Assembly: GCA_002482805.1 (NCBI GenBank)
Contig: DLGR01000006.1
Span: 29,175 to 57,305, forward strand
Reading direction: 5' to 3'
Length of the DNA stretch: 28,131 nucleotides
Source of the DNA: Micavibrio sp. UBA7689
Lineage (GTDB): Bacteria; Pseudomonadota; Alphaproteobacteria; Micavibrionales; Micavibrionaceae
Shown here: positions 15,594-22,656 of the stretch, one piece after another
Position numbering within the stretch: the stretch's first letter is position 1
Layout: every line of letters starts with the position of its first letter
The notes under the pieces: generated by a model
Seen by the model: the letters and a program-made list of their open reading frames with translations, nothing else
Database searches by the model: none
Told to the model about the DNA's origin: nothing
Translations under genes and position numbers: made by a program

Positions 15594-15621
15594 TGGACTT
15601 TTGCCGTAATGCGTTTACAAT
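15594..15621 (+). promoter_or_regulatory. Candidate promoter of the pseudokinase gene
   Basis: TGGACT (15594-15599) and TACAAT (15616-15621) are separated by 16 bases. They match the -35 consensus at four and the -10 at five of six positions. The predicted start near 15628 leaves a leader of about 54 bases. A small GCCTG/CAGGC dyad lies in the leader. Confidence 0.4.
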
Positions 15622-15681
15622 AGGTTAAGCCTGTTCAGGCATTCTTATTAGAACAACTTGCGCGCTAGGTCAGAACTACCC

Positions 15682-17847
15682 ATGGCAGAAGTAACGGCTC
15701 AGGATGAGCCGCAGAAAACAGCGGTATCAACCGCAGATGAAAAGGCGAATCTCCCTGCAGATTCGCAAAACGGCGGTGCGCTCGCGGCATCCGCCTCCGC
15801 CAAGGCCATGCAGGCTGAAACTTCCAAAGTCGCGCTTTCAGGCGAAACCGCATTCAACGATTCCATCACCGTTTATTCCGGCAACCGCATTCCGCATTAC
15901 GACCGCGGGCCGGCGAAAGCCTATATCGCCAAGGGCACGGATAAGGCGCCTTCCTATTTGTTCGCGCTGGTGTGCGAAGACCATCTGTCGCCGCGCACGA
16001 CCAAGGCTTCGAACTATGCCGCGATCATCAACCCTTCCTTGGTACGCCTCGTCGCGTCGGGCGCGATGTACTGGCCGCCCGCAGGCCGCGAAAAATATTG
16101 TTTCATTTACGAGAACACGCTCGGCAAACCCTTGATGGAGAATGACACGCATGGCGGTCTTGGCATGAAGGCCGAAATTGTCATGAACGCGATCATCAAA
16201 CCCATGATCGGCGTGCTTGCGGACATGCGCGACAAGGATTTGGTGCACGGGAATATCCGCGCCAGCAATATATTCGATGGCGGAAGCCGCAATGTCGAGC
16301 GCGTTGTGCTCGGCGAATGTCTTGCCCTGCCCATCGGCTATCAACAACCTGTTTTGTACGAACCCATTGATCGTTCCATGGCATCGCAGACAGGCAAGGG
16401 TACGGGCGGTCCGCATGACGATATTTATGCGTTCGGCGTTTCTCTGGCTTTGCTCTTGCGCCATTTCGATCCGATGGAAGGCTTGACCGACGAACAGATC
16501 ATCGAAAAGAAAATGGAAGAGGGCACGTATTATGCGCTTCTCAACCGTGACCGTTTCTCGGGCGCTATTTTGGAACTTCTGCGCGGTCTTTTGCAGGATG
16601 ATGAAAACCAGCGTTGGACCATCGATGAAGTCATGCAGTGGCAGGATGGTCGTCGTTTGTCTCCGAAACAGGCGGGGCGCAGATCCAAAGCCAACCGCCC
16701 GCTCAATTTCAACGAGGGGAAATATATACGCCCCGAACTTCTGGCCAGTGCGCTCAGCAAAAACATCACCGAAGCCAAGCAGTTGATCGAAAGCGGCGAG
16801 GTGGACCAATGGCTCACCCGCGCGCTGGAAGATAAGGCGGCGCTGGCGCGTTACGAGGCCGCTTTGCTGCTTGCCGAAGAAGGCGGACGCGGGGGCGGAT
16901 ATGCGGAACGCCTTGTAACACGCACGGCGATCGCGCTTCACCCCGAAGGACCGATCCGTTATAAAAATCTTTCTATCATGCCGGATGGTATAGGTGCCGC
17001 CCTGACCGAAGCTTTCGTCATGCGCCGCGATATCCAGACCTATCATGATTTCTTTTTGGCGTATTTCATTACGCAATGGATCGATGCGCAAAGCGGCGCC
17101 GTTTCCGATGTCAGCGGGCTTGTCTCCAGATTCGACACTGCGCGCGCGTATCTGCGCCAGAAGGGTTTCGGCGGCGGCATGGAAAAAGTGCTGTATTCAT
17201 TGAATCCCGAGATGCACTGCCTTTCGGAAAAACTGGAAAAATATCATGTGCGGTCTCCCGAAGACATGATGTTCACTTTCGAAAAACTTGCAAAATTGCC
17301 CAACAGTCCCGCCATGTTCTTCGACCGCCACAGTATCGCCTTCCTGTCGGTAAAAGACCGCAAGAATGTCGACCCGTATTTGAATGATTTAAATGCACCC
17401 GAAACCTATCGCCGCATTCTGGCGGAAATGAAAATTCTGGCGACCGTTCAAAAAAGATCCCAGATGGAAAAATTCCCCGGCATCGCTTCATGGATGGCCG
17501 ACAATCTCGAGCCTATCTATGAGCGTTTCCATGACCGCGAGTTGCGCGAAGATATGAAGAAGAAGGTCGATCGCATGAAAGATGGGGGCGACCTTGCCAA
17601 AATCGTCATCTTGTTCGACACGCCCGCGACATATCAGGAAGACAATGTGAATTTCCGCCGCGCGATGCGCAATTTCTATGATCTGGAACAGGAAATGGCG
17701 GATATCGACAGCGAAATGAAAGATGAATCCCTGTACGGGCGCGATTCGGGACGGCAAATGGCGGCGGTGGTTGCCGGCGTTCTGGCCGCCATCATCATTC
17801 TGGCGAGCGCCTTCATGGCGTTCCACGGCGGCGGGAAGGGCTTCTAG
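15682..17847 (+). CDS. Membrane-anchored pseudokinase
   Basis: This 721-residue protein is unusual. Residues 1-55 are low-complexity Ala/Glu/Ser. A protein-kinase-like fold occupies about 70-340. The catalytic-loop equivalent is HGNIRASN (189-196), where HRDLKPxN would be expected, so the catalytic Asp is Asn. The DFG position reads LGE (210-212), and the VAIK lysine is not evident (FALVCED). Later kinase landmarks remain: DDIYAFGV (246-253, subdomain IX) and RWTIDEV (311-317, subdomain XI). From 350 to about 690 is a long helical region without a known family. A single transmembrane segment sits at about 694-714 with a short Gly/Lys tail, so most of the protein is cytoplasmic. It is probably a scaffold or regulator, not an active kinase. 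I chose the ATG at 15682; an in-frame TTG at 15658 adds eight residues. The next gene starts immediately after the stop. Confidence 0.75.
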   Translation: MAEVTAQDEPQKTAVSTADEKANLPADSQNGGALAASASAKAMQAETSKVALSGETAFNDSITVYSGNRIPHYDRGPAKAYIAKGTDKAPSYLFALVCEDHLSPRTTKASNYAAIINPSLVRLVASGAMYWPPAGREKYCFIYENTLGKPLMENDTHGGLGMKAEIVMNAIIKPMIGVLADMRDKDLVHGNIRASNIFDGGSRNVERVVLGECLALPIGYQQPVLYEPIDRSMASQTGKGTGGPHDDIYAFGVSLALLLRHFDPMEGLTDEQIIEKKMEEGTYYALLNRDRFSGAILELLRGLLQDDENQRWTIDEVMQWQDGRRLSPKQAGRRSKANRPLNFNEGKYIRPELLASALSKNITEAKQLIESGEVDQWLTRALEDKAALARYEAALLLAEEGGRGGGYAERLVTRTAIALHPEGPIRYKNLSIMPDGIGAALTEAFVMRRDIQTYHDFFLAYFITQWIDAQSGAVSDVSGLVSRFDTARAYLRQKGFGGGMEKVLYSLNPEMHCLSEKLEKYHVRSPEDMMFTFEKLAKLPNSPAMFFDRHSIAFLSVKDRKNVDPYLNDLNAPETYRRILAEMKILATVQKRSQMEKFPGIASWMADNLEPIYERFHDRELREDMKKKVDRMKDGGDLAKIVILFDTPATYQEDNVNFRRAMRNFYDLEQEMADIDSEMKDESLYGRDSGRQMAAVVAGVLAAIIILASAFMAFHGGGKGF

Positions 17848-18360
17848 ATGGCGGTGAAAAGAAAAAAACGCCGCAAAAGCGGGTGGAAGTTTCAGGTACT
17901 CCTTATAGTATCGATCCTAACCAGCATCGTGTTTTCCGCGATCGCCATCATTCTGGCCGTGGGAATGATTCCGACCGTCGTGGCGGCCATCGTCGATAAA
18001 ACCGAAGGCAAAATGCGTACCATGACGGTAGGCGCGATCAACTTCGCGGGCTGCACGCCTTTCATGATCGATGTGTTCAAGCAAGGCAACAGCATCGAAA
18101 CCGCGATCACATACATCGTCCAGCCGCAGACCATTGTTGTCATGTATTTTGCCGCAGGCATGGGATATACGATCGATTGGGCAATGACGGGAATCGTATC
18201 CTCCCTTATGGTTCAAAAAGGCAAGAAGCGCCGCAAAGATATCATCAAGGCGCAAAAAGACCTCGTGGACCGTTGGGGGCCCGAAGTTACAGGCACGTTG
18301 ACGCTCGATGAATACGGTTTCCCCAAAGACAGCGTCGCGATGCAGAAAGCCGAAGAGTGA
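17848..18360 (+). CDS. Small multi-pass membrane protein paired with the pseudokinase
   Basis: This 170-residue protein starts on the base after the pseudokinase stop, so the two are almost surely translated together. It begins with a strongly basic stretch (AVKRKKRRKSG), then a transmembrane segment at about 18-48, a possible short hydrophobic one near 60-75, and another at about 88-118. A basic loop (GKKRRKD) and a soluble C-terminal tail follow. I do not recognise a family. The gene contact suggests it partners the tail-anchored pseudokinase in the inner membrane. The Tad minor-pilin genes follow after a CtrA-type promoter. Confidence 0.72.
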   Translation: MAVKRKKRRKSGWKFQVLLIVSILTSIVFSAIAIILAVGMIPTVVAAIVDKTEGKMRTMTVGAINFAGCTPFMIDVFKQGNSIETAITYIVQPQTIVVMYFAAGMGYTIDWAMTGIVSSLMVQKGKKRRKDIIKAQKDLVDRWGPEVTGTLTLDEYGFPKDSVAMQKAEE

Positions 18361-18379
18361 GTTAAGATGAAACCCTTAC

Positions 18380-18412
18380 TTAATCTTTCTTTAATGCGGC
18401 GGCGCGTATACT
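18380..18412 (+). promoter_or_regulatory. CtrA-type promoter of the minor-pilin operon
   Basis: A perfect TTAA-N7-TTAA box lies at 18380-18394. Twelve bases later is a -10-like TATACT (18407-18412, five of six). The box therefore covers the position where a -35 would fall, which is the layout of CtrA-activated promoters in Caulobacter. The predicted start is near 18419, about 90 bases before the TadE-like gene. Confidence 0.6.
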
Positions 18413-18422
18413 TAAGTTAAAT

Positions 18423-18459
18423 GAAAGCATGTCGATCAGGGAAAGATCGTCATGCTTTT
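18423..18459 (+). repeat. Stem-loop at the predicted 5' end of the minor-pilin mRNA
   Basis: AAAGCATG (18424-18431) pairs with CATGCTTT (18451-18458). After a T-T mismatch CGATC pairs with GATCG around an AGGGAAA loop. The U-run after the stem is short. With transcription predicted to start near 18419, the stem would sit within a few bases of the 5' end, as in stability hairpins. A terminator for the upstream genes is the alternative reading. Confidence 0.5.
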
Positions 18460-18508
18460 CGTGCATTTTGGGGTTACTTAAAATTATATTCAAATAAGAA
18501 TAAAAAAC

Positions 18509-19036
18509 ATGCGCGCATTCATAACCAAATGGCTGAAAAACAACAGGGGAACCACCGCGGTGGAATTCGCCCTTGTCGGCGTGCCGTTTGTTATCATGTC
18601 CATCGGAACCATAGAAATGGCCCTTATGTTCACATCCCAAAGTGTTTTGCAGGAAGCCACTTTCGCCGCCGCGCGCGTGATCCGCACGGGTCAGGTGCAA
18701 AAAGCGGGCGGGACAGAAGAATTGTTCCGCGAAGAGGTGTGTGATTTCGCCGAACTTTTGATTCCCTGCGACCAGATACAATTCCAAGTGCAGAATCTTG
18801 ATTCATTTGAAGACGCGCAGGACCAGCCTGATCCGACATTCGACGATGAAGGCAATCTGGAAGATCAGGGTTTCGATCCCGGCGGCAGAAACGACGTGGT
18901 TCTGATTCGCGTGGTCTATAATTATCCTGTACGCACGCCGCTTTTGCAGGCGTCGCTGTCAAACACCATGGGCGGCAAGCGTACAATGCTTTCGACGATG
19001 GTTCTGCAAACGGAACCCTACGAAGAAGAAGATTAA
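18509..19036 (+). CDS. TadE-like minor pseudopilin
   Basis: This 175-residue TadE-family protein is a minor pilin-like component of the Tad/Flp secretion system. Near the N-terminus is a canonical prepilin site NNRG|TTAVEF, with Gly14 at -1 and Glu19 at +5, followed by a hydrophobic helix (VEFALVGVPFVIMSIG). CpaA, encoded further on, is the expected processing peptidase. The middle of the mature domain is strongly acidic (FEDAQDQPDPTFDDEG). Two cysteines are present (VCDF and PCDQ). The ribosome site is weak (AAGAA). It heads a three-gene set of TadE/TadG-like proteins that follows the CtrA-type promoter. Confidence 0.88.
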   Translation: MRAFITKWLKNNRGTTAVEFALVGVPFVIMSIGTIEMALMFTSQSVLQEATFAAARVIRTGQVQKAGGTEELFREEVCDFAELLIPCDQIQFQVQNLDSFEDAQDQPDPTFDDEGNLEDQGFDPGGRNDVVLIRVVYNYPVRTPLLQASLSNTMGGKRTMLSTMVLQTEPYEEED

Positions 19037-19039
19037 GAG

Positions 19040-19609
19040 ATGACGATGGAAAAGCTGATGGAAAAACCGGCCAATCGATTCTCCCTTCGCCGCTATGCGC
19101 GCGAGGAGGAGGCCACGGCCTTGATCGAGACTGTTATCCTGATGCCGGTGATGATTTCGCTTCTGATGGGTTGTTTCGATCTGGGGCAAGGAATTTTGAT
19201 GAACCAGAAAACCATCGGCGCATCGCAGATTATCGGCGATTTGATCACGCGCGATGAAACCGTCACGATGGGTAGGTTGGAAGATATGATTACCGCCGGT
19301 GAAATGGCGTTCGAGCCTTATTCCACGGCAACGTTCGGTTACGACATCGCATCCGTTGAATTCGATGAAGACGGAGAGCCGGTTGTGTTGTGGCGCGTGA
19401 CGGAGAATATGGACCCCAACGACGATGCGGTGGCCAGCACGGAAGACATCGGTTCTCCGGGCGAAGGGGTTGTTGTGGTGACCTCCATTTACAAATACAC
19501 GCCGTTTTTTTCGCATTTCGTCGTTGATGAAATCAACATGAAAGAAGTGGCGTTTTTACGGGGGCGCATGAGCGCGACAATCACCTGTAACGATTGCCCC
19601 GAAGGATAA
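19040..19609 (+). CDS. TadE/TadF-like pseudopilin with Ala at the -1 site
   Basis: This 189-residue protein begins four bases after the preceding stop. A hydrophobic segment (ALIETVILMPVMISLLMG) follows an acidic stretch EEEA. Aligned to prepilin sites, the cut would be A25|T26 with Glu30 at +5, so the usual Gly at -1 is Ala. The mature part is acidic (FDEDGEP, NMDPNDDAVASTED) and ends with CNDCPEG, a Cys pair. It is a TadE- or TadF-type minor pilin by position, size and helix. Which of the two cannot be said. An in-frame ATG at 19046 is an alternative start. Confidence 0.83.
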   Translation: MTMEKLMEKPANRFSLRRYAREEEATALIETVILMPVMISLLMGCFDLGQGILMNQKTIGASQIIGDLITRDETVTMGRLEDMITAGEMAFEPYSTATFGYDIASVEFDEDGEPVVLWRVTENMDPNDDAVASTEDIGSPGEGVVVVTSIYKYTPFFSHFVVDEINMKEVAFLRGRMSATITCNDCPEG

Positions 19610-19627
19610 GAAAAGGGAAGGTGTGCC

Positions 19628-21202
19628 ATGGATAACGGACACAATATGTGGAAGTTTATCAGAGGAACAGCGGGGGTTGCGGCCGTATGGTTCGGGATGA
19701 CCGTGCCTTTGATCGTGACTTCCGTGGGGCTGTCCGTGGATTTGGCGCAAAGCTATCTTGTCCGCGAGCGTTTGGCGCACGCATTGGATGCCGCCGCACT
19801 GGCAGCAACCGCCACGGGTTCCGCTGACGATGCGGAGCTTGAACAAAAGGTCAATGATTTCATCGACGCCAACTATCCGCCGGATGTCGTGGGCTATCGG
19901 TTGGACGTCACTGTAGATAACAACGATGACACTTTATATGTCGAAGCCACGGCCCGCCTTGATACGTCTTTTATGAAGGCGTTCGGCATGGATACGGTGG
20001 ACGTCAAGGTAACCAATGAAGTCACGCGCATTATCGGCAGCAATATCGAACTTGCGCTGGTTCTCGATATCTCCAATTCCATGAACAGCAACAACAAGAT
20101 CAACGATTTGAAAGACGCAGCGGAATCGCTGGTTGATATTGTGGTGTATGAAAATCAGGAAGATTATTATTCGAAAGTTGCAATTGTTCCATATGGCGTG
20201 GCCGTCAATGTCGGCAGTTATGCCGATGCGGTGCGCGGCCCGATCACGCAGCCGAAAACCATAACGGGCGCGACGCGTGCCAATCCGGTCGTTATCACGT
20301 CCGCCAATCACGGCTATACCAATGGGCAAAGAATTTACATCACAGGCGTTCGCGGTATGACCCAGATCAACAACAGATCATTCATAGTTGCGGGGAGAAC
20401 CGCCAACACGTTTCAATTACAAGGCGTAAACGGCACAGGCTACAATGCCTATACGAATACCGGCTTGGCCCACTGCACGACGGCGGGTTGCAGCTACTAC
20501 TATTTCCAAAGCCCTTCGGGTAACTTTAACACCTTCCCGAGCAGCACCTGCGTTTCCGAACGCACGGGAGCCAACCGCTACACCGATGTGCCGCCGAGCA
20601 CGACCTTGGTCGGACGCAACTATGCATCGCCGACCAACAATCCTTGCCTGACAAGCGAAATTACCCCCCTGACCAGTGACAGGGATACTTTGTTTGCAGA
20701 TATAAACGCGCTTACAGCAACCGGTTCGACCGGTGGGCAAGTGGGCGTTGGTTGGGGATGGTATATGCTGGCGCCCGATTGGGGTTATTTATGGGCCGAT
20801 GATGAAAGTGAGCCTGCGGATTATGGCGAGGAAGACCTGCATAAAATCGTCGTGCTGATGACAGACGGTGAATATAACAGTCCGTATTGCAACGGCGTGA
20901 TCAGCGCCGACGCCACCACCGGTTCCGGCGCCACGGCGGATCACATCAATTGTAACGCGACCAACGGTGGAACTTCGTATACCCAAGCCGAAGCCATGTG
21001 CGATGCCATGAAGGCAGCCGGTAAGGAAATTGAAATATACACGGTAGGTTTCCGCGTGAACGACTATCCCCGCGGGGAGGATCTGATGGAATATTGCGCG
21101 ACCGACGCGGCCCACTTCTTTACGGCCGATGACGGCGACGAATTGCAGGAGGTCTTTGAAAAGATCGCCCGTAACGTCAAGTCGATGTACCTGTCCCAAT
21201 AG
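19628..21202 (+). CDS. TadG-like protein with VWA domain and inserted beta-domain
   Basis: This 524-residue protein has a TadG-like N-terminal helix (about 13-40, with RGTAGVAAVWFGMTVPLIV) and the DAAALAA segment seen in TadG proteins. A von Willebrand A domain begins near 138, with a MIDAS motif DISNS (D147, S149, S151) and MTDGEYN (411-417). The domain is interrupted by a long insert. Residues 211-280 within it (ITGATRANPVVITSANHGYT, then GVRGMTQINNRSF and NTFQLQGVNGTGYNAYT) look like the small beta-domain annotated in E1-enzyme FCCH and phage-tail contexts. Cys-containing text follows. TadG-like proteins act at the envelope surface in Tad pilus biogenesis. GGAAGGTG stands just before the ATG. 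The insert assignment is from pattern memory and needs a profile search. Confidence 0.83.
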   Translation: MDNGHNMWKFIRGTAGVAAVWFGMTVPLIVTSVGLSVDLAQSYLVRERLAHALDAAALAATATGSADDAELEQKVNDFIDANYPPDVVGYRLDVTVDNNDDTLYVEATARLDTSFMKAFGMDTVDVKVTNEVTRIIGSNIELALVLDISNSMNSNNKINDLKDAAESLVDIVVYENQEDYYSKVAIVPYGVAVNVGSYADAVRGPITQPKTITGATRANPVVITSANHGYTNGQRIYITGVRGMTQINNRSFIVAGRTANTFQLQGVNGTGYNAYTNTGLAHCTTAGCSYYYFQSPSGNFNTFPSSTCVSERTGANRYTDVPPSTTLVGRNYASPTNNPCLTSEITPLTSDRDTLFADINALTATGSTGGQVGVGWGWYMLAPDWGYLWADDESEPADYGEEDLHKIVVLMTDGEYNSPYCNGVISADATTGSGATADHINCNATNGGTSYTQAEAMCDAMKAAGKEIEIYTVGFRVNDYPRGEDLMEYCATDAAHFFTADDGDELQEVFEKIARNVKSMYLSQ

Positions 21203-21220
21203 CCAAGCATTGGTATAGAC

Positions 21221-21265
21221 CAAACAAAAAACGGGGGATGCGGAAGTATTTCCCGTTTTTGTTTG
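21221..21265. terminator. Intrinsic terminator after the TadG-like gene
   Basis: AAACAAAAAACGGG pairs with CCCGTTTTTGTTT (one A bulged) around a loop of about 16 bases. T-tracts are available on either strand. It closes the minor-pilin operon and separates it from flp. Confidence 0.75.
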
Positions 21266-21448
21266 AGTCGGAATTGAATCTTCCGGGTGTTTGATTCAGG
21301 TATTACTATGGTATTTCAGGGGATGTTGAAGTAATACTTTGGTCTTCACAGGCGTGTTCAAAGTATAGGTAAAATAAAAACACTTTATATAAAAATTGAA
21401 ATAAATTCTTTCATTATAAAACTGCATTTTTTTATGACTATTCGTACA

Positions 21449-21464
21449 GTTTTACCAGTAAAAC
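21449..21464. promoter_or_regulatory. Palindromic operator candidate upstream of flp
   Basis: GTTTTAC and GTAAAAC form a perfect 7-bp inverted repeat with a 2-base centre (CA). It ends nine bases before the CtrA-type box. A dimeric DNA-binding protein site is plausible. Confidence 0.45.
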
Positions 21465-21473
21465 ACGCTTTTT

Positions 21474-21504
21474 TTAACCACTCTTTAAAAAGTTATGGTA
21501 TATT
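21474..21504 (+). promoter_or_regulatory. CtrA-type promoter of flp
   Basis: A perfect TTAA-N7-TTAA box (21474-21488, beginning TTAACCA) lies ten bases before a TATATT -10 (21499-21504). As before the minor-pilin operon, the box covers the -35 position. The predicted start near 21511 gives a leader of about 92 bases. In Caulobacter the pilin gene pilA is CtrA-dependent, so function and site agree. Confidence 0.65.
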
Positions 21505-21602
21505 CTAAATATAACGGTTGGTGCACGGGGATCTCTCGATGCATCTCATAAAAAAACCAAAAAGCTAAACTTGTTGGAAACCAAACGAAGGAGACTACTA
21601 TT

Positions 21603-21785
21603 ATGTTCATCAAATTGCTTGCTCTTAAAAATGCTTACATCAACAACGAAGACGGCGCGACCGCTATTGAATACGCTTTGATCGCCGCTGGTATCTCTTT
21701 GGCTGTTGTTGCATCCGTATTCGCATTCGGCGACGAACTGGAAAACCTGTTCGGCACGCTGACGGGTCACCTGTCGGGCGACTAA
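21603..21785 (+). CDS. flp: Flp/Fap-type pilin subunit
   Basis: This is the major pilin of the Tad/Flp pilus, a 60-residue prepilin. The cut site is NNEDG|ATAIEYALIAAG, with Gly18 at -1, Glu23 at +5 and Tyr24 at +6, the family signature. The hydrophobic helix continues through ISLAVVASVFAFG. CpaA encoded directly downstream should process it. AAGGAG (21588-21593) is nine bases from the ATG, and codon choice is GCT-rich, both fitting high expression. A terminator follows, which would give the pilin mRNA excess over the downstream cpa genes. It corresponds to Caulobacter pilA by position. Confidence 0.96.
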   Translation: MFIKLLALKNAYINNEDGATAIEYALIAAGISLAVVASVFAFGDELENLFGTLTGHLSGD

Positions 21786-21813
21786 TAGTCGAAGCCTGAT
21801 GGCTTAAGTTTTC

Positions 21814-21849
21814 AGGCCCGCCGGAACAAAACGCTCTGGCGGGCCTTTT
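21814..21849 (+). terminator. Intrinsic terminator after flp
   Basis: AGGCCCGCC (21814-21822) pairs perfectly with GGCGGGCCT (21838-21846), followed by TTT. It separates the pilin gene from cpaA and probably attenuates transcription into the cpa genes. Confidence 0.85.
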
Positions 21850-21894
21850 CTCGAAGTACAATCCCAATCATCCACATTACCTTGGGGACACGCC

Positions 21895-22461
21895 ATGATC
21901 TTATTTCTGGTCGTATTTTGCATGTTGGTTGCGATAGGTTTCGGCCTCGCATCCGCTGTCTCCGATTTCAAATCCATGACCATTCCCAATATTTACGCAG
22001 GCCTTATAGTACTGGCCTTCATTCCCGCCTATGCCGCCGACGCGCTGTCGGGCGGGGGCGTCGAATTTTTCGGCTCGTGGAAAATGCACCTCATCGCGGG
22101 TGTTCTGGTGTTCGCCATCACGTTCGTCCTGTTTTCCTTCCGCTTTATCGGCGCAGGTGATTCCAAACTGTGCAGCGCGTTCGCACTCTGGGTGGGAACA
22201 TCGGGCCTTGCCGCGCTTCTCTTCTACATGGCCATCTTCGGGGCGGTGCTGGGCATCATCACGAAGATCATGAACAAACATAAACTGGTAGAGGCTCCCG
22301 CCGAAGGAAGCTGGATCGCCAAATCACAGGCAGGCAATATGGGCGTGCCTTATGGAATAGCGATTATCTTTGGCGCGATCATTGCATTCTATCAGCTGGG
22401 TTACTTCTCTCCGGAAAAACTTGCCTTGCTGGCTGGTTATACGGAAAATACGCCGGAATAA
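21895..22461 (+). CDS. cpaA: Prepilin peptidase CpaA (TadV)
   Basis: CpaA is the inner-membrane aspartic peptidase that cuts Flp and TadE-type prepilins. The 188-residue protein has several hydrophobic segments and the two catalytic aspartates of the type IV prepilin peptidase family: D24 in the SDFKSMTIPN segment and D89 in the GxGD motif GAGDSK. It is the compact form lacking the N-methyltransferase domain, as usual for Tad systems. GGGGA stands before the ATG at 21895. The polar loop and tail (about 125-150) contain a GSWIAKSQAG segment. It lies between the flp terminator and cpaB. Confidence 0.94.
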   Translation: MILFLVVFCMLVAIGFGLASAVSDFKSMTIPNIYAGLIVLAFIPAYAADALSGGGVEFFGSWKMHLIAGVLVFAITFVLFSFRFIGAGDSKLCSAFALWVGTSGLAALLFYMAIFGAVLGIITKIMNKHKLVEAPAEGSWIAKSQAGNMGVPYGIAIIFGAIIAFYQLGYFSPEKLALLAGYTENTPE

Positions 22462-22656
22462 AAAGCCTCATATAAAAAGAGGCGGCGTAACGACGAACAA
22501 GCGGGGGCTTGAGCCTTTCAGGTTTTCTTAACCAAAAGGCGATACGGTTAGGGTGTGTAGTCTGTCTTCTTCTGTGTTTTCTCACCTTTAATCCTGCCGA
22601 AAAAGCCCCTGAGTCCGCAGTTTCGCGGGCATGGGTTTTGAACAACGGAGTCTAGA

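Larger units (their letters stand above)
21203..21602. other. AT-rich regulatory region upstream of flp
   Basis: This 400-base stretch has no gene. It contains a terminator (21221-21265), an inverted repeat GTATTAC/GTAATAC (21300-21306 and 21331-21337), a long AT-rich tract (about 21355-21435), a 16-base palindrome (21449-21464), and the CtrA-type flp promoter (21474-21504), followed by the 5' leader. Its composition differs sharply from the flanking genes. Confidence 0.6.

Noticed and set aside
21300..21337. Inverted repeat GTATTAC/GTAATAC upstream of flp
   Set aside because: The arms are short with a 24-base gap in AT-rich DNA, and the repeat is far from the flp start. It is listed in the intergenic description only.
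21529..21542. GG-N10-GC, the sigma54 invariant pattern, before flp
   Set aside because: Only the GG and GC match; the rest of TGGCAC-N5-TTGC does not. The CtrA-type promoter explains the region better.
22465..22483. GCCTC/GAGGC hairpin after cpaA
   Set aside because: The stem is five bp and the T-run is on the minus strand, where no gene needs stopping. It does not qualify as a plus-strand terminator.
22528..22533. TTAACC half CtrA site before cpaB
   Set aside because: No second TTAA at N7 and no clear -10 at the right distance. cpaB may still have its own promoter, but I cannot support it.
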